From Anoxybacterium sp963668245 (GTDB lineage: Bacteria; Bacillota; Clostridia; Peptostreptococcales; Anaerovoracaceae), in assembly GCA_963668245.2 (NCBI GenBank), contig OY764195.2:620001-684000 (forward strand): DNA of 64,000 nt, read 5' to 3'. Positions 58,994-64,000 of this stretch are shown here, one piece after another. The position numbers and the translations under genes are program-made. Under the pieces are notes generated by a model. The model did not search any database and had not been told where the DNA came from. It was given only the letters and a program-made list of their open reading frames with translations. Within the stretch, counting starts at the first letter, position 1. Each line of letters starts with the position of its first letter.

Positions 58994-60010
58994 TTAGTAC
59001 TCCTTTAAGCGCTTAAATACATCTTTCGCTTCATCCAATCGTTCTTCTAATTCTTTGCTTTTTTCACCTAAGAAACGTTCATATTCTTTTCTATCTAATG
59101 GCGCTATATATTCTTGGAGCTGTAAATGTAACGCATCGCGAAATGCTAAATCTCTACTTGCCATTTTACTTCTGGCTTTTAACAATAGCGGTTTTCTACT
59201 TGGATGATTATGAAAGTTTTTTATAACAGCATCAACCTCAGAACCTCTCAGTTTTCTGCCTAATTCTTCACTTTTTATTTTAATGTCATAAGCCAATCCA
59301 ACTTCATAGGATGCTATTAAATCTAGAACTTCTGCGTACATAGTATCGCGTATTCTATCCTTGCTTTTCAAATTTAAAATTTTTCTGTATTCTTCAGCTT
59401 TTTCTTTAAAAATATTTTGATATATTCTATTTGTATAGATGGCATATTTTACATTACCCATGTCTACATACTTATCCAAAGCATCTGTAAATTCTTTTCT
59501 ATAATTTTCTTCAGAAAACCACGCTGTCAAAAAATCTTCATCTCTTTGATTTATATACTTGGTATTTCCACCAGCTTTTTTATTGATTACGTCTATAACA
59601 ATGTTTAATATAACACTTCTCAGTTCTTTAGCTCTTGGACTTTCAGATATTAACATTGCCATATTTAAAAATGCTTTAAAATTAAAAACAGATAGTACTG
59701 TAGTTTTGGTACCGACATTTATGTCGGTACCAAACTGATAAATGATCTGTTCCTTCAGTCTTCTCAACGGTTCACCGCGTAAAATCATATAACCGTTTTC
59801 TTCTAATTCTTCTTTGTTTTCTTCGATGTATCTTTCTATTGTTCTAACATCTACCTCAAAATACCTTGCTACCATTTCTTTTGTAAGTAAAAACATATCA
59901 TCATATGAAATTAAATCTATATTTATTTGGTTTTGTATTTCAAATAATGCATAATCGTTATTTAATACATTTTTTCTCTTGACTGGTGATTTTATAAGTT
60001 CATCCATCAT
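58994..60010 (-). CDS. RhuM-like DNA-binding protein, probable partner of the Doc toxin
   Basis: About 338 residues (start ATG-ATG behind AAGGAG, second ATG equally likely). The N-terminal part has LLTKEMVARYFEVDVRTIERYIEENKEEL, a winged-helix-like segment as in RhuM/KilA-associated proteins. The C-terminal part has LGRKLRGSEVDAVIKNF and a terminal coiled coil. Such proteins are commonly encoded with Fic/Doc genes on islands. Residues at 59705-59734 are encoded by a perfect 30-base palindrome. An inverted repeat before the start codon suggests autoregulation. Confidence 0.75.
   Translation of the reverse strand: MMDELIKSPVKRKNVLNNDYALFEIQNQINIDLISYDDMFLLTKEMVARYFEVDVRTIERYIEENKEELEENGYMILRGEPLRRLKEQIIYQFGTDINVGTKTTVLSVFNFKAFLNMAMLISESPRAKELRSVILNIVIDVINKKAGGNTKYINQRDEDFLTAWFSEENYRKEFTDALDKYVDMGNVKYAIYTNRIYQNIFKEKAEEYRKILNLKSKDRIRDTMYAEVLDLIASYEVGLAYDIKIKSEELGRKLRGSEVDAVIKNFHNHPSRKPLLLKARSKMASRDLAFRDALHLQLQEYIAPLDRKEYERFLGEKSKELEERLDEAKDVFKRLKEY
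59705..59734. repeat. Perfect 30-base palindrome inside the RhuM-like gene
   Basis: Arms TTTGGTACCGACAT and ATGTCGGTACCAAA separated by two bases. It encodes FGTDINVGTK in the RhuM-like frame. It could be a hairpin in the mRNA or a protein-binding site. Confidence 0.85.
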
Positions 60011-60025
60011 TTTCTCCTTATTCCA

Positions 60026-60055
60026 TTAGTCTAAAATTAATCATTTTCAGACTAA
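60026..60055 (-). promoter_or_regulatory. Inverted repeat before the RhuM-doc pair (candidate operator)
   Basis: Arms TTAGTCT/AGACTAA with a further AAAAT/ATTTT pairing inside, about 16 bases upstream of the first ATG and directly before the AAGGAG site. Typical place for autoregulation in toxin-antitoxin operons. No clear -35/-10 pair was found. Confidence 0.55.
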
Positions 60056-60161
60056 TAAAGTACTGAAAAATACTTCAATTGACTTTTCCACTATCTAATT
60101 GTATCTTTCAATGGAAATATTTTCAAGTCTATTTTTAGAGTTTAATCCTCCACTGCATATT

Positions 60162-60195
60162 AAAAAGCATTCAAACAGTTTTGATTGAATGCTTT
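60162..60195 (-). terminator. Hairpin after the IS481-type transposase gene
   Basis: Arms AAAGCATTCAA/TTGAATGCTTT around a ten-base loop with a T-run on the minus strand, 13 bases beyond the transposase stop. It would also shield the RhuM-doc operon from transposase transcription. Confidence 0.75.
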
Positions 60196-60207
60196 CGTAT
60201 AGGTTTG

Positions 60208-61149
60208 TCAAACATATGTTACACCATCCTCCAAAAAATCTATGAGAGTCTGTTTGGGTGATTTCCAACCCAGAGGTCTCATAGGGAAATGGTTGTACTT
60301 CCGATTGTGTATGTAAAGCTGACGCTTGAAATCATTAAATGAGTAGAATTTTTTCACGGCATGGAAGTATTCGTTGTCCTTTCTGTGGGATCGTTCTACT
60401 TTTCCGTTGTGTCGAGGAGTACATGGGCGAATCTTCTTGTGCCGAATCCCTAACTGTTGAAGCCTTTTCTCAAACTGAGACATCAGATTTTTAGAAGTTG
60501 GGCTGAAGCGCTTTGTGAATTCAAAGCCGTTATCTGTCTGAACACACTCTACAGGAAAAGGGAATGCCTTAATAACATGCTCAAGGAATACCGTAGAGGT
60601 ATAAGTACTTGCTTCTTCAAAAGCCTCTAAGTATCGCAAACTTGAGAACTCATCAATGGCAGTAGATTGATAGAATTTCTGGCCTGCAGCGTCCCCGACG
60701 ACGCAGGAAGAAGGAACATGTTTTACATCAATTTGTACACGCTGACCAGGAAAAGACATCTGTTCATATGGCTTTGGAATATATTTAGGGTTGCGGGGCT
60801 TTACGGGAGCAATCTGATTTCTAACAAGGACACGATAGAGTCCTGTTATTGAGCGAGAATACCCGCGTTGACGAAGTTTAACCCAAAAGACGACCAGTCC
60901 GGCATTTGGATTTCTGCGGCGCATATCGTGTATCAACTTAAGTTCAGTTTCTGTATGCTGATTCTTATGAGAAAGCGGACGTCTGGAACGTTCGGCAAGA
61001 GATTGAATGGTGCCGTCGTATCTCCTGATCCAACGATAGATATACTGCCTGTTGCAGCGGTATTTGATAGCGGCTTTAGTGACACCATACTTTTTAGAGT
61101 ACTTGATCAAAGATAGACGATACCTCATATCTTGTGTTATACTTGCCAT
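60208..61149 (-). CDS. IS481-type DDE transposase
   Basis: 313 residues. N-terminal helix-turn-helix (MRYRLSLIKYSKKYGVTKAAIKYRCNRQYIYRWIRRYDG), then an rve integrase core: catalytic D in RVQIDVKHVPSS, the second D in CVQTDNGFEFTKR, and the third acidic residue in RHNGKVERSHR. This D-D-E pattern and R-H-N-G-K-V-E-R-x-H-R match the IS481 family. The frame is intact. The start codon lies at the foot of a long hairpin. Confidence 0.9.
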   Translation of the reverse strand: MASITQDMRYRLSLIKYSKKYGVTKAAIKYRCNRQYIYRWIRRYDGTIQSLAERSRRPLSHKNQHTETELKLIHDMRRRNPNAGLVVFWVKLRQRGYSRSITGLYRVLVRNQIAPVKPRNPKYIPKPYEQMSFPGQRVQIDVKHVPSSCVVGDAAGQKFYQSTAIDEFSSLRYLEAFEEASTYTSTVFLEHVIKAFPFPVECVQTDNGFEFTKRFSPTSKNLMSQFEKRLQQLGIRHKKIRPCTPRHNGKVERSHRKDNEYFHAVKKFYSFNDFKRQLYIHNRKYNHFPMRPLGWKSPKQTLIDFLEDGVTYV

Positions 61150-61250
61150 ACGGAAAACATTCTACTTGTATTGGTTTTTGTGTGGTAACTAAAACATAAC
61201 ACAAGTAGAATGTTTTCCGTATTTATTTTTTGATTAGATGTAACACATGT
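60212..61250. mobile_element. IS481-type insertion sequence, approximate limits
   Basis: Short terminal-like inverted repeats ACATATGTTACA (60212-60223) and TGTAACACATGT (61239-61250, complement ACATGTGTTACA) flank the transposase gene, 11 of 12 matching, each with a TGTTACA core. The transposase stop lies a few bases outside the left core. No clear target duplication was found, so the exact ends are uncertain. Confidence 0.55.
61148..61222 (-). repeat. 22-base perfect inverted repeat before the transposase start
   Basis: Arms at 61148-61169 and 61201-61222 (ACAAGTAGAATGTTTTCCGT core) with a 31-base spacer. The transposase ATG overlaps the foot of the stem, so the initiation region can be sequestered in long read-through transcripts. 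Confidence 0.85.
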
Positions 61251-61296
61251 ATTGTAATCCTACACTTTTTGTTCATGCTTGATCTAAAAGCTAGGA

Positions 61297-61626
61297 ATGC
61301 TAGGTAAGACAGCAAAAGATATTGAAAAATTAAAAATTGAGCGTCAACAACTAATTGTTAAGCTCAATGCTCAAAAGACTGTCGCAATGGATATAAATAA
61401 AATAACTACACTATTACAGCATTTTGATCTAATATTTGATAATGCTGATTTTGAACTACAGAAAAAATTGCTACATTCTCTTATTAAAGAAATCCATATC
61501 AAAAAAGCTGACGATATAAATGATCGATTGGATGAATCAATTATCTTACAATTTAGTGATTCTGACCTTGAAGAATATACAGGAAAACCGTATGAGGTTA
61601 TTTGTGATACGGTTCATTCTTCATGA
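61297..61626 (+). pseudogene. 3' remnant of a large serine recombinase
   Basis: About 109 residues resembling only the C-terminal end of large serine recombinases: a coiled coil (AKDIEKLKIERQQLIVKLNAQ) followed by FDLIFDNADFELQKKLLHSLIKEIHIKK and DESIILQFSDSDLEEY. The catalytic serine domain and recombinase domain are missing. A stop lies in frame just upstream of the ATG, and the IS element ends about 50 bases before it. It ends inside the rlmH 3' end on the other strand. A recombinase gene next to its attachment site is the usual layout. Confidence 0.75.
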
Positions 61627-62077
61627 TCTTAAAGCCTCTATATATCTGCTCCAATAAAATCACGCGCATCATCTGGTGTGGGAAGGTCATCTTGGAAAAA
61701 GACAATCTGAAATTTGCTCTTGCGATTACCTCCTCTGATAAGCCAAGAGAGCCTCCGATTATGAATACAATGTCACTTTTTCCTTCTATTCCCAGCAGGT
61801 TCATTTTATCTGCAAGTGCTTCTGACGTCAATTCTTTTCCTAATATTTCCAAAGCAATCACGTAGGCGTCTGGTTTGATTTGCTTTAGAATCGATTTGCC
61901 TTCTGCTTCCTTAACTGCTAATTCTTCAGCTTTTGACGGGTTTTCTGCAAGACGATCTTCTTTTAATTCGTTTATTTGCAATGAACAATATTTACTCAAT
62001 CGTTTACTATATTCCTGTACTGCGTCTGTCCAGTACCGCTCTTTTAACTTTCCAATACACACTATCGTTACGTTCAT
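61598..62077 (-). CDS. rlmH: 23S rRNA (pseudouridine1915-N3)-methyltransferase
   Basis: 159 residues, the same length as S. aureus RlmH (OrfX). SPOUT methyltransferase: MNVTIVCIGKLKERYW at the start, YVIALEILGKELTSEALA, FIIGGSLGLS, LSFSKMTFPHQMMRVILLEQIYRGFKIMKNEPYHK. The ATG at 62077 (second of two) has GAGG at better spacing. Its last codons lie within the right repeat of the island, so the present 3' end was supplied by the inserted element. Confidence 0.96.
   Translation of the reverse strand: MNVTIVCIGKLKERYWTDAVQEYSKRLSKYCSLQINELKEDRLAENPSKAEELAVKEAEGKSILKQIKPDAYVIALEILGKELTSEALADKMNLLGIEGKSDIVFIIGGSLGLSEEVIARANFRLSFSKMTFPHQMMRVILLEQIYRGFKIMKNEPYHK
61599..61616. repeat. Right attachment-site-like direct repeat in rlmH
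   Basis: TATTTGTGATACGGTTCA; on the minus strand it encodes E-P-Y-H-K-stop of RlmH. It matches the left repeat at 58489-58506 in 16 of 18 positions, differing at the third bases of His and Lys codons. Confidence 0.8.
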
Positions 62078-62144
62078 CATTTCCTCTTTCTATTCTTTTT
62101 CTTATTATTTATTATAACCCATTTGAATTTCCTTAACAATCAAA

Positions 62145-62172
62145 TGACCGGAGCAGAATCTGTCTCCGGTCA
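62145..62172 (-). terminator. Hairpin after htrA
   Basis: Perfect arms TGACCGGAG/CTCCGGTCA around a ten-base loop, 15 bases after the htrA stop. The T-run is short (TCATTTGATTGTT), so it may only partly end transcription before rlmH. Confidence 0.65.
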
Positions 62173-62186
62173 ATCTAAATCTCATT

Positions 62187-63566
62187 TTATTCTGTTATTT
62201 TTGGTGTATCTAATGTTTGAGTTGTTTCTTCCATCGTAGTCAAGGTCACATCAAGTTTCATACTTTTACCATCTCTTAGAACGTTTACACTCACCGTATC
62301 TCCTGGTCTATATTGAAACAATGTGCTGATGAGCTGGGTCATGGTATCAATTTCTTTATCTTCTAACCCAACAATAATATCTCCTTCTTTTAATCCTGCT
62401 TTTGCCGCTGGAGAATCTGTATAAATTTGTGCTACATAGACTCCTTTGTCCGTACCTAAATCAGCATTTGGATATGCCTGCGCAAAGTCACTTACATTTC
62501 CGCCTTTGATGCCAATGTAGGAACGATTGAATTCTCCTTTGCTTTCGATTTCTTCGACGATCGGTTTTGCTGTGTTGATTGGAATTGCAAATCCCAAGCC
62601 TTCACCACTTTGTGCTTTCGCTGAATTGATTCCGATTACTTGTCCTTGGCTATTCAGTAATGGACCACCGCTATTTCCTGCATTGATAGATGCATCGGTT
62701 TGCATTAATCCATCCATAGAAAGTTGGCTATTGCCTTCGGTTACGGTGATTGATCGATTTAGTCCGCTGATGACACCCTGTGTTACGCTACGTTCAAATT
62801 GCAATCCAAGGGGATTTCCAATTGCTACCGCATATGCTCCAATCTTCACGTCGTCTGAATCACCGAGTTCGGCAGCAGTTAGGTTGGTTGCTTGAATTTT
62901 TACGATAGCAAGATCAATACTTGCATCGTTCCAAAGAACAGTTCCATCTACCTCTCTCCCATCGCTCAATTGTACTACAATGGTCTCTGCAGAGCCGTCT
63001 CCTACAACGTGAGAGTTGGTTAATATATATCCCTTTTTATCAACTATGATCCCTGTACCCACACCGCTTTCTGTACCCTTTTGTACGCCAAAGAAGCTTT
63101 GATACGTCACTTCCTTGCTGGTACTAATTCCAACAACGGACGGAAGCACTTTTGCCGCAATGGCCTCTGCTGTATTGAGATCATCGTCAGGATTAATCGT
63201 TATATTGCTGCTTCCTGATATACCAAATACATTAGCCCCCACATATAGCGCTGCTAAGCCTCCTCCAAATCCTGCTCCTGCAGAAAGCAAAACAATCAAT
63301 ACAATTGCAATGATTTTGTTGTTATTTAACCTTCTTTTCTTCTTTTCGTCTTCAGGTTGTCTTTCCTGATTCACCGTACTCTTTTCGAAATAACGATACT
63401 CTTCCGAGTCTGGATCTCTCATCTGAAAGTTAGCACTTCCTGAAAAACGCTCTTCTTGAATGCTCGTTATCGGTGGTCTTGTTTCTGACGGAGCGTTTGC
63501 CTCAATGTTTTTTTCTTGATTCTCTAATCCCCTTATTTCTGTTTCATCTTTTAATTCCTTATCCAT
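62187..63566 (-). CDS. htrA: HtrA/DegP-type S1C serine protease with PDZ domain
   Basis: Membrane-anchored extracytoplasmic quality-control protease, 459 residues. A cytoplasmic, charged N-terminus (1-82) precedes one membrane helix (about 84-105) and the trypsin-like domain, with catalytic H186 (LTNSHVVGD), D218 (ASIDLAIVK) and S299 (NAGNSGGPL). One PDZ domain follows near 345-450 (DSPAAKAGLKEGDIIVGLEDKEI). GGGGGG site. Position between walJ and rlmH matches the conserved end of the walRK region in Bacillota. Confidence 0.96.
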   Translation of the reverse strand: MDKELKDETEIRGLENQEKNIEANAPSETRPPITSIQEERFSGSANFQMRDPDSEEYRYFEKSTVNQERQPEDEKKKRRLNNNKIIAIVLIVLLSAGAGFGGGLAALYVGANVFGISGSSNITINPDDDLNTAEAIAAKVLPSVVGISTSKEVTYQSFFGVQKGTESGVGTGIIVDKKGYILTNSHVVGDGSAETIVVQLSDGREVDGTVLWNDASIDLAIVKIQATNLTAAELGDSDDVKIGAYAVAIGNPLGLQFERSVTQGVISGLNRSITVTEGNSQLSMDGLMQTDASINAGNSGGPLLNSQGQVIGINSAKAQSGEGLGFAIPINTAKPIVEEIESKGEFNRSYIGIKGGNVSDFAQAYPNADLGTDKGVYVAQIYTDSPAAKAGLKEGDIIVGLEDKEIDTMTQLISTLFQYRPGDTVSVNVLRDGKSMKLDVTLTTMEETTQTLDTPKITE

Positions 63567-63585
63567 TTTTCATTCCCCCCACACT

Positions 63586-64000
63586 TTAAATTTCGTAGAT
63601 TAAGCTGACTTCGTCCCGAATGATTGTACTTAAATTCAGGTGTTTTCCAATATAGTAGTCTGCCTCTTCCAGAATGTTCTTTACTGTCTGATAAGCCATC
63701 TCAGGAAAATTGTTTTCTCTGCTTAGGTGGGCTAATAAAACGTGTCTTTCCTTCGCGTTTTCTGATAGCAATCGCAATATGGCTTCCCCTGCAGCCTCAT
63801 TGGAAAGGTGTCCCTTGTGTCCTAGCACTCTCTGTTTCAGGAACCACGGATACTTGCCAAGTTTAAGCATATCCACATCGTGGTTTGCCTCTAAAATCAG
63901 AATATCTGCATCTTTGATTTCTAGCAAGATTTCTTCATTCAAACAACCTGTGTCTGTAACAATACTGATTTGTTTTCCACCAGATCGAAAAGAATACCCT
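63586..64000 (-). CDS. walJ: MBL-fold hydrolase WalJ/YycJ, C-terminal part
   Basis: The frame runs off the right edge of the window; 137 C-terminal residues are visible. Matches the end of WalJ/YycJ metallo-beta-lactamase-fold proteins: ISIVTDTGCLNEEI, DILILEANHDVDMLKLGKYPWFLKQRVLGHKGHLSNE (metal ligands D/H and the final H), and LLAHLSRENNFPEMA. Followed 19 bases later by htrA, as in the walRKHIJ-htrA region. Involved in coordination of cell division and replication by work in other species. Confidence 0.93.
   Translation of the reverse strand, partial: GYSFRSGGKQISIVTDTGCLNEEILLEIKDADILILEANHDVDMLKLGKYPWFLKQRVLGHKGHLSNEAAGEAILRLLSENAKERHVLLAHLSRENNFPEMAYQTVKNILEEADYYIGKHLNLSTIIRDEVSLIYEI

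Larger units (their letters stand above)
58489..61616. mobile_element. Degraded genomic island inserted at the 3' end of rlmH
   Basis: About 3.1 kb bounded by 18-base direct repeats (16 of 18 identical). The right one forms the last codons of rlmH and the left one still encodes EPYHK-stop. It carries a Doc-like toxin, a RhuM-like protein, an IS481-type element and the 3' end of a large serine recombinase next to the right repeat. Layout and target site resemble staphylococcal SCC elements, but no ccr or cassette genes remain. Confidence 0.75.

Noticed and set aside
60164..60195. Terminal inverted repeat of the IS element
   Set aside because: It is a self-complementary hairpin with a T-run and no counterpart at the other end, so it is a terminator rather than an element end.

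Overview
The window is a low-GC chromosomal segment with strong AGGAGG-type ribosome binding sites, almost all of it transcribed leftward. Gene content points to a strictly anaerobic, amino- or organic-acid-fermenting member of the Clostridia: an F-type ATPase, a CoA-acylating SucD-like aldehyde dehydrogenase, fumarase, malic enzyme, a thiolase/CoA-transferase set, a beta-keto acid cleavage enzyme, and a walJ-htrA-rlmH locus. The family assignment (perhaps near Anaerovoracaceae/Peptostreptococcales) is inference. No rRNA, tRNA or CRISPR array was seen.

Layout: 1-1339, end of a membrane 4Fe-4S protein and apbE. 1498-8543, complete ATP synthase operon atpIBEFHAGDC with promoter and terminator. 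8544-17227, a housekeeping operon yhbY-truA-metF-metH-dCMP deaminase-tagO-mnaA-MATE. 17545-23053, an efflux operon (TolC-like, HlyD-like, two ABC-2 permeases, no ATPase) divergent from a TetR regulator. 23127-30268, malic enzyme-fumarase-SucD-like dehydrogenase-A24 peptidase, glnS, and an Lrp regulator. 30294-33290, a very long chemoreceptor.

33478-45017 is a regulated catabolic unit. A CHASE4-GAF-GGDEF-EAL protein and a sigma-54 activator lie upstream of three palindromic putative enhancer sites, a terminator, and a -24/-12 promoter. That promoter reads into nine genes: cupin, SDR, 3-hydroxyacyl-CoA-dehydrogenase-like, cyclase-family hydrolase, BKACE, zinc ribbon, CoA-transferase A/B, thiolase. 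The enzymes fit hydrolysis and oxidation of an unknown substrate to a beta-keto acid, cleavage with acetyl-CoA to acetoacetate, and recovery of the acetoacetate as acetyl-CoA. The CoA-transferase B gene has lost its normal end and runs out of frame into the thiolase gene.

45126-53933 is a purine uptake/salvage operon (nupOPQN-like ABC importer plus two adenine-deaminase paralogues). A guanine-type riboswitch with terminator precedes it. A second structured element, not recognised, follows the riboswitch in the same leader and recurs directly upstream of the first adenine deaminase gene, with a different expression platform.

54227-58172 holds small accessory genes (cytochrome-b5-like lipoprotein, YdcF, TetR with a clear operator, zinc ribbon, hypotheticals, DUF2798). 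58489-61616 is a small degraded island inserted at the 3' end of rlmH, as SCC elements do. Both ends carry a direct repeat encoding the RlmH C-terminus, and inside are a Doc-like toxin, a RhuM-like partner, an IS481-type insertion sequence and the tail of a large serine recombinase. rlmH, htrA and the end of walJ complete the window.
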